Below are positions 1-9,078 of a DNA stretch of 64,000 nt, in pieces. The DNA is from Winogradskyella sp. J14-2 (GTDB lineage: Bacteria > Bacteroidota > Bacteroidia > Flavobacteriales > Flavobacteriaceae), in contig NZ_CP019388.1 of NCBI RefSeq assembly GCF_001971725.1, forward strand, positions 1,984,001 through 2,048,000. Direction: 5' to 3'. The notes beneath the pieces are model-generated. The model saw nothing but the letters and a program-made list of their open reading frames with translations. It searched no databases and was not told the origin of the DNA. The position numbers and the translations under genes were made by a program. Positions within the stretch are counted from its first letter, which is position 1, and the number at the start of each line of letters is the position of its first letter.

Positions 1-1
1 G

Positions 2-979
2 CCAACACTTCATTTTTACTACAAAAAAGACCTAGAGCCTAAGTACATAGAAAACTGGAAAAAGCTTCAACCAGATACTGCAAAATTAATGACTTATTTT
101 AGTGAAAATATAGGCGAATATCCTTACGATCAGTACTCAGTAATACAAGGAGGAGATGGCGGAATGGAGTATGCCATGTGTACGTTAATTACAGGAAAAA
201 GATCTTATGGCAGTTTACTTGGAGTCACAGCCCATGAAATGGCACACACATGGTTTCAGTTTTTATTAGCAACTAACGAAGCTAAGCACGAATGGATGGA
301 TGAAGGTTTTACCAGCTACATTTCTACATTAGCAGAAAACGAATTTGGATCTAGTAAAAGTGATAATCCTTTAAGCGGATCTTACAGAGGTTATATTGGG
401 CTTGCTAACTCTGGTTATGAGCAACCGCTAACTACACACGCAGATCGTTATAAATACAACCAAGTATATGGTGCTGCTGCATATAGTAAAGGTGCTGTTT
501 TTATAGCACAATTAGGTTATGTTATTGGAGAAGAAAACCTAAAGAAAACCATAAAAAAGTACTTTGAGGATTTTTCATTTAAGCACCCTAAACCAATGGA
601 CTTTGTACGTACTGCAGAACGTGTTACAGATTTTGAGCTAGACTGGTATCTTATTGATTTTGCACAAACTACAAATACAGTAGATTATGGAGTTAAATCT
701 GTAGAAGGCAATACAATTACCCTAGAGCGTATCGGCTTAATGCCAATGCCAATAGATCTTTCTGTAACTTACACAGATGGTTCTACCGAAGAATTTTACA
801 TTCCGTTACAAATGATGCGTGGCGAAAAACCAACATCAGCAACTATAATAAGTGACTGGGCTTGGGCAATGCCTACTTATTCATTTAATACAAAGAAAAC
901 CGTTAAATCTGTGGAAATTGATGCTTCTAAATTAATGGCAGATGTTAACCGTGAAAACAACACACTTACTGTAGAGTAA
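2..979 (+). CDS. M1 family metallopeptidase, C-terminal part (5' truncated by window)
   Basis: The reading frame is open from the first bases of the window, so the gene starts upstream; only about 325 residues are visible. An HEMAH zinc motif is followed 18 residues later by the glutamate of MDEGF, giving the HExxH-x18-E signature of M1 (gluzincin) aminopeptidases. GGMEYAM just before it matches the GAMEN-type exopeptidase motif of the family. The downstream part would form the end of the catalytic domain plus a short beta-rich C-terminus. M1 enzymes remove N-terminal residues from peptides, and in Bacteroidota they are often exported; the signal peptide cannot be judged here. The gene converges on the aspartoacylase-like gene across a long inverted repeat. 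Confidence 0.9.
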   Translation, partial: PTLHFYYKKDLEPKYIENWKKLQPDTAKLMTYFSENIGEYPYDQYSVIQGGDGGMEYAMCTLITGKRSYGSLLGVTAHEMAHTWFQFLLATNEAKHEWMDEGFTSYISTLAENEFGSSKSDNPLSGSYRGYIGLANSGYEQPLTTHADRYKYNQVYGAAAYSKGAVFIAQLGYVIGEENLKKTIKKYFEDFSFKHPKPMDFVRTAERVTDFELDWYLIDFAQTTNTVDYGVKSVEGNTITLERIGLMPMPIDLSVTYTDGSTEEFYIPLQMMRGEKPTSATIISDWAWAMPTYSFNTKKTVKSVEIDASKLMADVNRENNTLTVE

Positions 980-1001
980 TTTTGGTATTACTAAAAATTT
1001 T

Positions 1002-1139
1002 AAAGAGGTTGTTTAAAAAGTTAATGTTTTGTCAATCTGAACTCGTTTCAGATTCTAAAACAAATTGAAAATCAAATTATTGAGATTCTGAAATAAACTC
1101 AGAATGACAGGATTCTTCTACTTTTTAGACAACCTCTTT
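1002..1139. repeat. Nested inverted repeat / probable bidirectional terminator
   Basis: Outer arms of 19 bases (1002-1020 and 1121-1139) pair with one G-T position and carry A and T runs at the ends, as in a two-way terminator between convergent genes. Inside lies a second, imperfect inverted repeat (about 1031-1057 with 1083-1108) whose arms contain CAGATTCT / AGATTCTGAAA. The whole 138 bases can fold into one long hairpin. Confidence 0.7.
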
Positions 1140-1140
1140 T

Positions 1141-2331
1141 TTAATACCACTTTTCATTCTTATACATGGCCCTTTTAGCTACACGCTCTCTGTTGTATAA
1201 TAAGAGGTGATTTTCGTCCATTTGTTTGTTTCTGTAACCAAAAAGATGAAATATAGATTTTGCTAAAAACCGAGCAACTTTTAGATTGGCCTTTAAGATT
1301 CCTTTTTGCTTATTGTGCCAGGTAATACCAGGTAAAAAAGTTAACGCATGATCTGCTTTTACTAGTCTTAGAAGTTCTGATAATTTTAGAAAGAATCTTG
1401 GTATTGTTTTAATAATAAAGAAGCCGTCCTTTCCTGATTTTTGATATAGTGGCATAAACAGTTTAGCTGAATAAGTTGAACGAATGTCCCTACCGTTAGA
1501 GCGAGCCAAAATGGTTCCTTTTTTTATAGATTGAAAGCTTTCAAATCCTTGATACATCTTAAAGTTTTCCTCTGGCTCTATATGGTATTTATAAACAACT
1601 TCAAAAATAGAGTCTATAGATTTTGAAGCACTTTCTAATTCATTTTTATACACATTTATCTTTTCGCTATCTGGATTTATAAGGTTGCTGGTATGACTCA
1701 AAACCAAATAAACAAAAGCCTCGCAACTTTTTATTGCTTGAGGATCGTTATGCTGCCCAGCCTCAAAACCTAGAGACACATAACCAAGCGTGTTTAGATA
1801 ACTTAAAAGAGGCCCTTCTAAATATTCTTCAATACCAAGTACTACAGGTATATTAAAGCAGGCTGAAAATTTACGATTGATTAGAGCGTCATTAATGGTT
1901 ATAAACGGTAAGGTTTTGCTGGATGTGGTGTGAAGGTCAATAAAATAAATTGGATTATCTGTAGAAGCTAAAACACCTTTTATAAACTGAAATACACCTA
2001 TTTGCTCTTGGAGCTCGTTTTCGGGATTCTTTTCCGTTTCTAATTGCTCAAGTTGTTTAGTTGTCCATAATCTGTTTAAGTCTAAGTCTATGAATCGCTT
2101 GTTGGCTTTAAGTGCTTTTATATTACCATAAACACCAAATATTTCTCCTCTAATAGTTTCTTCATTCAGTTGTGGCATTATAGCGTTTAGCGCATTAACT
2201 CCAGCAAACTCATTACCATGAATACCAGCAAAAAAAATGACTGTTGCACCGGATTGAATTCCTTTTATATGATGAAAAATGCGGTTTGAAGCTTCCAATG
2301 TTTTGATATGTTCTTGTAGGTTAACGTTCAT
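1141..2331 (-). CDS. Succinylglutamate desuccinylase/aspartoacylase family protein
   Basis: Zinc carboxypeptidase-fold deacylase. The zinc ligands are visible as GIHGNE (H38, E41) and the histidine of DLHTTSS (H134); LNRLW near 85-89 and GFEAGQHND (E190) match the substrate-binding arginine and the catalytic glutamate of AstE/AspA enzymes. These hydrolyse N-acyl amino acids, but the substrate cannot be read from the sequence. The C-terminal 180 residues form the small beta domain plus an extension. The ATG lies 3 bases after the stop of the GCS2-CBS gene, so the two are co-transcribed and probably act on the same metabolite: one would form an amide bond and the other could cleave it. Confidence 0.85.
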   Translation of the reverse strand: MNVNLQEHIKTLEASNRIFHHIKGIQSGATVIFFAGIHGNEFAGVNALNAIMPQLNEETIRGEIFGVYGNIKALKANKRFIDLDLNRLWTTKQLEQLETEKNPENELQEQIGVFQFIKGVLASTDNPIYFIDLHTTSSKTLPFITINDALINRKFSACFNIPVVLGIEEYLEGPLLSYLNTLGYVSLGFEAGQHNDPQAIKSCEAFVYLVLSHTSNLINPDSEKINVYKNELESASKSIDSIFEVVYKYHIEPEENFKMYQGFESFQSIKKGTILARSNGRDIRSTYSAKLFMPLYQKSGKDGFFIIKTIPRFFLKLSELLRLVKADHALTFLPGITWHNKQKGILKANLKVARFLAKSIFHLFGYRNKQMDENHLLLYNRERVAKRAMYKNEKWY

Positions 2332-2334
2332 CTT

Positions 2335-4179
2335 TCAAAAATCACTTGAAGTTATAATACCTAGTAGCTCCTTATTTCTAACTACAGGTAAACAATTAAT
2401 TTTATGTTTTTGCATTAAGTCTTTTGCTTTATTTAGTGGTGCTTCTTGAGTTATGGTGATTAAACCAGTAGTCATAACATCCTTAACCCTTAGGCCTAAA
2501 TCTTTATCGCCAAGCTTTATTAAATCTGTCCAAGTTAATAATCCTGTGAGCGCTTTCTTTTTGTTTATAACTGGTAAATGGTGAATATTTTTCCATTGCA
2601 TTATACTACTCACTAATTCTAGGCTATCATTTTGGTCTACGAGTAGTATTTTAGTATTCATGTTGTGTTTTACGATTCGACTGACATCAATTTTTAGATT
2701 ATCGTCTGGGTTAAAAATATTCCACTGATCAACTGTTTTCTCGTCAAGCTGATGCTTATACATATATGCTGTTATATTCTGAAGCGCTTCGAAATTAGTT
2801 TTTGTTTTTTGAAGATTTCTATAATTATCCACCATCCATTGTGCACCTGTATGTGATTTTGCTCGAGCTTCAATTACAGATAGATATTTTGAAACATCTT
2901 CAGAAGAAATATTTACTTTTTCCAAACCTTTTATAGCCATTGGTAAAAGCTCATTCAAAATAAGGTCTTGGGCTGAAATGCGTTTGTTATTCCACTTAAA
3001 TTGTGTTTCCATGCCATTACGAGCCGCCTTAAAGAAATTGTTTTTTACATCTTTAAAATCCATCTTTTCATGAACCTTGTTGTATGCTTCTGATTGACCA
3101 AGCATTAAGCCAACCCAAAATACCATATTGGCAATCTCATCTGTTAGTGTTGGTCCGGCAGGAATATAACGACACTCTATCCTTAAGTGTGGTTTTCCCT
3201 CGCCTACTCCATAACAAACGCGGTTCCATTTATAAACGGTTCCGTTGTGTAGCTGTAATGCTCTAAGTTTTGGTATCTCTCCTTGTTCTAATTTTTCTAA
3301 GCTATCATCGTGCTCATTTGAGGTTAGCAAACTTCTAAACCGCGAAATATGATCTCTAAAAATATCTGTTACAGTGCCTCTTTCCCAATCGACACCAAAA
3401 CTAACGCGCGACTCTTTCTCATGATGTATAAATGAATTTCTTCTGGTATCAATACTTTGTGTAAACAAGGCAATACGTGTTTCTGCCCACAATTCTCTAC
3501 CAAAAAGAATAGGAGAATTTGTACATATGCTAAGCACAGGTCCTGCTATCGCTTGTGCCCAATTATACTTATCTACAAACTCATCTGGATTGATCTGTAA
3601 ATGGGTTTGAAAACTTGTATTACAAGCCTCTAACATTACACAATCATGAATTAAATTAAGCTCATCAACACCTTTGATGTGAATATTAAAATGTTCGCGT
3701 CTAGAAGATTTTAACGAATTATTTAACACGTGATATCTAGGTCTATCCGTCATGTAATTTTCACCGATATGCTTCAATCTTAAGGTTGGCAAAATACCTG
3801 TCAATACAACTTTAGAGTTACTTGCTTTAGCACCCTTTTTTGCTTTCTTGAGTAAATCCTCAAGCTGTTGTTGTAGAAGTGAAAAACAATTGTCTTTTAG
3901 TAGTAATGGGTCTGAGTTAATTTCGAGATTGTATTTTCCTATTTCTGTAGTAAAGTGATCGTCGTTAATAGCTTCTAAAACTTCAATATTATTGTTGTTG
4001 GGAAAAAATTGGTTGTTTGTAATACAAAACTCTTGTTCTGCGCCAATTCTAATAGGTTCTTTCTCAATCAAATCTTGTTTTAGTATCATATCTAAAGCCT
4101 CTAAATCTCTTATAAGATGCCGAATATATAACGCTTTATCCTTAGGGCTTTTAAGTTGTTTTACGTCTAAACGTCCCAT
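2335..4179 (-). CDS. GCS2-type carboxylate-amine ligase fused to two CBS domains
   Basis: The N-terminal 480 or so residues resemble the GCS2 family of glutamate-cysteine ligase-like enzymes: the glutamate-rich ATP/Mg site IGAEQEF is near 46-52, with conserved YHVLN, FQTHLQINP and RIECRYIP stretches further on. Residues 499-614 form a CBS pair (HHLPVI...GLLTWTDL and NCLPVV...GIITSSDF), which usually binds adenylates and regulates the partner domain. The true acceptor amine is unknown, so glutathione synthesis should not be assumed. First gene of a two-gene minus-strand operon; its upstream gap of 145 bases is shared with divergent rnpA. Confidence 0.8.
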   Translation of the reverse strand: MGRLDVKQLKSPKDKALYIRHLIRDLEALDMILKQDLIEKEPIRIGAEQEFCITNNQFFPNNNNIEVLEAINDDHFTTEIGKYNLEINSDPLLLKDNCFSLLQQQLEDLLKKAKKGAKASNSKVVLTGILPTLRLKHIGENYMTDRPRYHVLNNSLKSSRREHFNIHIKGVDELNLIHDCVMLEACNTSFQTHLQINPDEFVDKYNWAQAIAGPVLSICTNSPILFGRELWAETRIALFTQSIDTRRNSFIHHEKESRVSFGVDWERGTVTDIFRDHISRFRSLLTSNEHDDSLEKLEQGEIPKLRALQLHNGTVYKWNRVCYGVGEGKPHLRIECRYIPAGPTLTDEIANMVFWVGLMLGQSEAYNKVHEKMDFKDVKNNFFKAARNGMETQFKWNNKRISAQDLILNELLPMAIKGLEKVNISSEDVSKYLSVIEARAKSHTGAQWMVDNYRNLQKTKTNFEALQNITAYMYKHQLDEKTVDQWNIFNPDDNLKIDVSRIVKHNMNTKILLVDQNDSLELVSSIMQWKNIHHLPVINKKKALTGLLTWTDLIKLGDKDLGLRVKDVMTTGLITITQEAPLNKAKDLMQKHKINCLPVVRNKELLGIITSSDF

Positions 4180-4324
4180 AATTATAAAGCTGTATTTGAT
4201 TAGTATATTGTAAGTTACTCTAAATAAAATGCTTAAAACATGACTTTTATCATAGCTTCAGGGTCTATTTCCTTTGGTAAAGAGAAAATACAATTCTATT
4301 TTTACCTGCTTCTTATTATAAAAT

Positions 4325-4717
4325 ATGCAGTTTAATTACGGAAAAAAAGACAAACTAAAAAGTAAAAAAAGCATCGAACGATTGTTTAATGAAGGTAAGT
4401 CCGTAACAGTCTATCCTTTAAAACTCATTTTTCTACAAACAGAATTTGAAGACAACAGTATTTTAAAAACAGGTGTATCTGTAAGCAAGCGCCTTCATAA
4501 AACAGCTGTAGCAAGGAATAAAATAAAACGTTTACTTAGAGAAGCCTACAGGCTTAATAAGCCTTTATATTTTAACAATAGTTCAACATCTTATGCGTTT
4601 ATGATATTGTATCTTAGTAAGGATGGAACAACTTTTGATGACATAGATAACAAAATGAAATTGTTATTTGAGAAATTCTTAAATAAAACAAGAAAAAATG
4701 AAGAACCTACTACATAA
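4325..4717 (+). CDS. rnpA: Ribonuclease P protein component
   Basis: Small basic protein of 130 residues that assists the RNase P RNA in trimming tRNA 5' ends. The family signature ARNKIKRLLREAYR (about residues 60-73) is intact, and the N-terminal KKDKLKSKKSIERLF region matches the usual start. It ends inside the next gene: the last 20 bases overlap the start of the S41 protease, so the two are translationally coupled. No rpmH or dnaA lies next to it, unlike the classical arrangement. Confidence 0.95.
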   Translation: MQFNYGKKDKLKSKKSIERLFNEGKSVTVYPLKLIFLQTEFEDNSILKTGVSVSKRLHKTAVARNKIKRLLREAYRLNKPLYFNNSSTSYAFMILYLSKDGTTFDDIDNKMKLLFEKFLNKTRKNEEPTT

Positions 4718-6332
4718 AAAAATAGCAATACCAGTAATTGCTGTAGTTATATTTTTAAGCACTACAGCTTTTAAAAATGACTTCTTTGAAATTGCTAAGC
4801 AGATTGAAATTTTCACAACTATGTTTAAAGAGTTAAACATGAATTATGTTGATGAAACTAATCCTGGAAATCTTATGGATACTGCTATTAAGAGTATGCT
4901 AGACGATTTAGATCCATACACACAGTTTTATAACGAACAAGATGTAGAAGCTTCTAGAATAAACAATGCTGGTGATTATACAGGTATTGGTGCTAAAGTT
5001 TTAACGCTAAAAGATAAACTGGTTATTGTAGAACCCTATAAAAATTATGCAGCTGACAAAGTGGGCTTAAAAGCTGGAGACGAGATAATTAAAGTAGATA
5101 ATGTAGTTGTATCAGATTTTAAAGAAGATGCTGCAAATTTATTACAAGGCGCTGCTGGTACAGAAGTTAACATTACTTACAAAAGACAAGGTAAAACCAA
5201 TACGGTTAAAATTATTAGAGAATCCTTAGAGATTAAAGCGGTACCTCACTACTCAATGATAGATGATAAAACAGGCTATATCGTATTAAGAAAATTTAAT
5301 AACAAAGCATCTTCAGAAACTTTAGGAGCGCTTAGAGCCTTAAAAAACCAAGGTGCTAAACAACTTATTTTAGATTTAAGAGGAAATCCTGGTGGCTTAT
5401 TGCACGAGGCTGTAAATGTCACTAATATTTTTGTACCTAAAAACCAGTTGGTAGTCACTACAAAATCTAAGGTAAAAAAGTACAATAAAACGTATTACAC
5501 AAAACGCGATGCTATTGATACAGAAATACCATTAGTCGTTTTAATAGATGGTAGAAGTGCATCGGCAAGTGAGATTGTTTCTGGTGCTTTACAAGATATG
5601 GATAGAGCTGTTGTTGTTGGCACACGTAGCTTTGGTAAAGGCTTGGTACAGCGTCCTAAACCATTATCTTATGGGACACAAATGAAGATTACAATTTCGC
5701 GTTACTATACACCGTCTGGTCGTTGTATACAATCTTTAGACTATTGGAATAGAGATGAAAACGGAAAAGCTACTCGTGTTAAAAAAGAAAACTACAACGA
5801 ATTTAAGACCAAAAACGGAAGACCGGTTTATGACGGTGGCGGAATAGAACCTGATGTTGAAGTAGAATTTGCTAAAGAAACACCAATAACAAAAGCAATT
5901 TTAAATGAAAATCTGGTTTTTAACTTCGCTACAGATTATTACTATCAAAATACAGTTGAAAATTTAAAAGCATTTCAACTATCTGATAGTGAATTTAAAT
6001 CCTTTAAAAGTTATTTAAAAACTACTGGTTTTAATTTTGAAACTAAAACGGAAAAAGCCATTAGTGATGCTATAGAAATTGCTAAAGAAGAAGAATTAGA
6101 AGATGTAATTAAAACAGAATACCAAAATTTATCGACAGCGTTGCAGTCCTATAAATCTAATGCAATTGATGCCAATAAAAAGCAATTAAAATCTTTGCTA
6201 ACGGACGAAATTATAAAGCGCTATTTTTACAGCGAAGGCTTATACATGTATTACACAGCTAATAATCCCGAGATAAAAAAGGCAATTGATATACTCAATA
6301 ATCCAAATCAATATGCTAATATTTTAAAGTAG
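4698..6332 (+). CDS. S41 family C-terminal processing peptidase
   Basis: Periplasmic or membrane-anchored serine protease of the CtpA/Prc type, 544 residues. An N-terminal hydrophobic segment (about 8-24) serves as signal or anchor. A PDZ domain (about 95-170) contains the GIGAKV and VGLKAGDEII motifs. The S41 catalytic core has GRSASASE with nucleophile Ser289 and general base Lys314 in SFGKGLVQ, 25 residues apart as the family requires. A helical C-terminal region of about 130 residues follows. Such enzymes trim the C-termini of exported or damaged proteins. It overlaps rnpA by 20 bases, an arrangement I recall from other Bacteroidota. Confidence 0.93.
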   Translation: MKNLLHKKIAIPVIAVVIFLSTTAFKNDFFEIAKQIEIFTTMFKELNMNYVDETNPGNLMDTAIKSMLDDLDPYTQFYNEQDVEASRINNAGDYTGIGAKVLTLKDKLVIVEPYKNYAADKVGLKAGDEIIKVDNVVVSDFKEDAANLLQGAAGTEVNITYKRQGKTNTVKIIRESLEIKAVPHYSMIDDKTGYIVLRKFNNKASSETLGALRALKNQGAKQLILDLRGNPGGLLHEAVNVTNIFVPKNQLVVTTKSKVKKYNKTYYTKRDAIDTEIPLVVLIDGRSASASEIVSGALQDMDRAVVVGTRSFGKGLVQRPKPLSYGTQMKITISRYYTPSGRCIQSLDYWNRDENGKATRVKKENYNEFKTKNGRPVYDGGGIEPDVEVEFAKETPITKAILNENLVFNFATDYYYQNTVENLKAFQLSDSEFKSFKSYLKTTGFNFETKTEKAISDAIEIAKEEELEDVIKTEYQNLSTALQSYKSNAIDANKKQLKSLLTDEIIKRYFYSEGLYMYYTANNPEIKKAIDILNNPNQYANILK

Positions 6333-6431
6333 TGTATAGAAGTCTAATAATGAGCATCTTAAGAAAATAACGAAAATTTACATATATTTAATGTTAAGTA
6401 AATTTTCATCATGTTAGAAAATTTAAGAAAA

Positions 6432-7274
6432 ATGAAGTCCCTAATCTTTGTCATATGCCTAACTTTTCAGTTTGCTTTAGCTCAAAAAGAACTAAAGCAT
6501 CAGGTATATTTTTTAACCGATGAATACCAAATTCCCGAAACCGAAGAAAGCCGATTGCTATTATTCTTGTCTGAAATAGAAAATATGGATATTCAGAAAA
6601 TATCCATTTATGGGTTTTGTGACGATAGAGGGAGTGATTCTTATAATTTAGTACTTTCTCAACAACGCGCAGATGCTATAAAAGAGGTTTTTTCTAATAA
6701 TGAATTTGATGAATCTGTAATTACCAATGTAGATGGTAAGGGTAAAATTTTACTCAATGTTGTTAATGATAATGATCTTTATAAAATACGTGGTTTAAAC
6801 CGTAAAGTTGAAATTATTGTACAGCCCTACGATCCGCCGAGGGAAAAAGTAGAACAACCTAAAAAAGAAACCACTGAAGAGCTTTTAAAGGGCGAGCTAA
6901 AAGAAGGTGATAAAATTCAATTAGAAAATATTTTATTCCGAACGGGCTACAGTTACCTTACTAAAGAGTCTAAAGCTAAGCTCGATGATATTGCAAAAAT
7001 CTTAGTAGAACGAACTGATATTTATTTTAATATAGAAGGCCATGTCTGTTGTACGCAAGGGTCTCGCGATGCCATAGACCGAAAAACTAAAAAACGTAAT
7101 CTCTCATTAGCCAGAGCGAAAACAGTCTACGATTATTTAGCTGACAAGGGTGTTAAACGTTATAGAATGAAATTTGTAGGCCAAAGACGTAAATTTCCAC
7201 TTGGTGGTGAACCAGAATTAGATAGACGTGTGGAAATTGTTGTAACACGAATTATAAAGAAGTCCTCAAACTAA
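6432..7274 (+). CDS. OmpA family protein (two OmpA-like segments)
   Basis: Exported protein of about 280 residues. I place the start at the ATG at 6432, which gives a compact signal peptide (MKSLIFVICLTFQFALA, then QKELK); an upstream in-frame ATG at 6411 would add seven residues. The mature part has an OmpA-like fold in the first half (IYGFCDDRGSDSYNLVLSQQRA, ending GLNRKVEI) and a second in the C-terminal half (NIEGHVCCTQGSRD...NLSLARA...LDRRVEIVV). Both carry the arginine-rich peptidoglycan-binding signature, so it probably tethers the outer membrane to the wall. It converges on elaA with a 4-base overlap. Confidence 0.8.
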   Translation: MKSLIFVICLTFQFALAQKELKHQVYFLTDEYQIPETEESRLLLFLSEIENMDIQKISIYGFCDDRGSDSYNLVLSQQRADAIKEVFSNNEFDESVITNVDGKGKILLNVVNDNDLYKIRGLNRKVEIIVQPYDPPREKVEQPKKETTEELLKGELKEGDKIQLENILFRTGYSYLTKESKAKLDDIAKILVERTDIYFNIEGHVCCTQGSRDAIDRKTKKRNLSLARAKTVYDYLADKGVKRYRMKFVGQRRKFPLGGEPELDRRVEIVVTRIIKKSSN

Positions 7275-7714
7275 TTCTTAATCATATTAACGTGTGGAAT
7301 ACCATCTTCTAGGTACTCCTCTCCTACTTCTTTAAACCCTAAATTGTTATAAAATTTTTTTAAATAGGTCTGAGCAGAAATTCTTATTTCTGAAGTTTTA
7401 AAGTGCTTTTTAATAGCTTCGATAGAAGCATTCATAATATCATAACCAAAGCCATATTGTCGCTCTTTTTCTTTTACCACCACTCTACCAATACTAGCTT
7501 CTTCAAAATAGTCACCTGGCTGAAATATACGTGTATAAGCCACTAATTTATTACCTCTGTAACCTAAAATATGTAAAGCTTTTTGGTCTTTTCCATCAAT
7601 ATCTTGATAAACACAATCTTGTTCCACAACAAAAACCTCACTTCTTAGTTGAAGCAAGTCATAAAGCTCTTTTGTATTGAGTTGATTGAATGTCTTGGTT
7701 TGTATATCTAACAT
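7271..7714 (-). CDS. elaA: GNAT family N-acetyltransferase, ElaA type
   Basis: A 147-residue single-domain acetyltransferase. LRSEVFVVEQDC near residues 28-39 and the acetyl-CoA loop GRVVVKEKERQYGFGYDIM (about 92-110) match the ElaA subfamily; the late NNLGFKEVGEEYLEDGIPH segment is typical too. The substrate is unknown. The start ATG overlaps the stop of the upstream CDF transporter gene by one base (TAATG), indicating translational coupling. The 3' end overlaps the convergent OmpA gene by 4 bases. Confidence 0.85.
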   Translation of the reverse strand: MLDIQTKTFNQLNTKELYDLLQLRSEVFVVEQDCVYQDIDGKDQKALHILGYRGNKLVAYTRIFQPGDYFEEASIGRVVVKEKERQYGFGYDIMNASIEAIKKHFKTSEIRISAQTYLKKFYNNLGFKEVGEEYLEDGIPHVNMIKN

Positions 7715-8619
7715 TAGTCTTGTACAATTACTTCTTTAGGATCTTCCTTATTGTATTCTGGTTGAATGGTAACATGATTTATATCAAACTCTTCATGAAG
7801 GAGTGCTTCAATCTGTAATAATAGTTCATTAAATTCAGTAGTGCTAATATCTTCTGTAAGATCTAAGTGTGCTTCAAGATGTAGCTCATGATCACTTAAA
7901 TTCCATATATGTACGTGGTGTAGTTTATTAACTTTTGGTAGCTTATTAACAACGCGTACAACTTCTTTTATATTGATATGTTCTGGTGTAAAAAGCATCA
8001 ACATCTTGGTTGATGTTTTTAATAAATCATAGCCCACATAAATTAGATATAATGCAATTAACAACGTTAATAAACTATCAACCCAATACAGCTGATAATA
8101 TTTCATTAATAAACCACCTATTAATACAGCAACACTAGCTAACATATCTGTTAATAAGTGTAAATAAGCAGAACGAAGATTAATATTATTAGAAGATTCT
8201 TTTCTTAATAATAATACACTAAAGCCATTAGCAAAAATTGCAATTAACGATAACCATATTACTAAATTAGAATCTATTGACTGCGGATTCTGAAAACGCT
8301 CAATAGCTTCTTTTATTAAAATTATAGCGACGATAACTAATGTAGATGCATTAATAAAAGCAGCCAGTATCTCTGCACGTTTGTACCCAAAAGTTTTATT
8401 AATAGACGCTTTTTGTTGCGATAATTTTGCCGCAACATAACTCACAATAAGTGAAAGAACATCACTAAAATTATGCACTGCATCGCTAATAAGAGATAAA
8501 CTACCAGATACTAAACCACCAATTACCTGAGCTACAGTTATAACAATGTTTAGTACTATTGCTATTAAAAGTTTTCTACTTTTTAAATCTGAGTGATTAT
8601 GTGTGTGTGAATGACTCAT
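7714..8619 (-). CDS. Cation diffusion facilitator (CDF) metal efflux transporter
   Basis: A 301-residue inner-membrane antiporter, probably for Zn2+ or a similar divalent cation. It begins with a histidine-rich stretch (HSHTHNH), followed by six predicted TM helices. The paired metal-site motifs are visible: DAVHNFSD in TM2 and HLLTDML in TM5, both HxxxD, which points to zinc preference over manganese. The cytosolic C-terminal domain (LHHVHIWNLSDHELHLEAHLDL) has the usual His-rich dimer site. Coupled to elaA by a TAATG junction. A short palindrome (8622-8629 with 8638-8645) separates it from rpiB upstream. Confidence 0.92.
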   Translation of the reverse strand: MSHSHTHNHSDLKSRKLLIAIVLNIVITVAQVIGGLVSGSLSLISDAVHNFSDVLSLIVSYVAAKLSQQKASINKTFGYKRAEILAAFINASTLVIVAIILIKEAIERFQNPQSIDSNLVIWLSLIAIFANGFSVLLLRKESSNNINLRSAYLHLLTDMLASVAVLIGGLLMKYYQLYWVDSLLTLLIALYLIYVGYDLLKTSTKMLMLFTPEHINIKEVVRVVNKLPKVNKLHHVHIWNLSDHELHLEAHLDLTEDISTTEFNELLLQIEALLHEEFDINHVTIQPEYNKEDPKEVIVQD

Positions 8620-8643
8620 GCAATACCAACTTATAAATTGGTA

Positions 8644-9078
8644 TTAACAAGATAAAGGAATTTTATCTATACGTCTTTTATGACGGCCTCCTTCAAACTC
8701 AGTATTAAGAAAAGTATCTACCATTTTTATAGCTTGTGGTATAGATGTATATCTTGCCGGAATGCAAATAATGTTAGCATCGTTATGCTGGCGCGTTAAT
8801 TCTGTAATTTCACCCGTCCAACAAACACCAGCTCTAACATTTTGATATTTATTAGCCGTCATAGCGACTCCATTTGCAGTACCACAAATTAAGATTCCAA
8901 AATCTACTTTTCCATCATTAACATCTTTGGCAACAGGATGTACAAAGTCTGGATAGTCTGCACTATCAGTTGTGTCTGTACCGTAATTAGTAATGGTATG
9001 ACCTTTACTTTCAAGGTGTTGTATTATAGCTTGTTTATACTCTGGTCCTGCGTGGTCGTTACCGATAGAAATTGTCAT
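8644..9078 (-). CDS. rpiB: Ribose 5-phosphate isomerase B
   Basis: Interconverts ribose 5-phosphate and ribulose 5-phosphate in the pentose phosphate pathway. The 144-residue length is normal. NDHAG near the N-terminus (D8, H9), YPDFVHPVA, and the active-site cysteine Cys65 in ILICGTANG are all present; the family usually reads CGTGIG or CGSGNG here, so the ANG variant is minor. First gene of the leftward elaA/CDF/rpiB group. A Bacteroidota -7 element (TAATTTTG on the minus strand, 9104-9111) lies 26 bases upstream of the ATG. Confidence 0.93.
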   Translation of the reverse strand: MTISIGNDHAGPEYKQAIIQHLESKGHTITNYGTDTTDSADYPDFVHPVAKDVNDGKVDFGILICGTANGVAMTANKYQNVRAGVCWTGEITELTRQHNDANIICIPARYTSIPQAIKMVDTFLNTEFEGGRHKRRIDKIPLSC

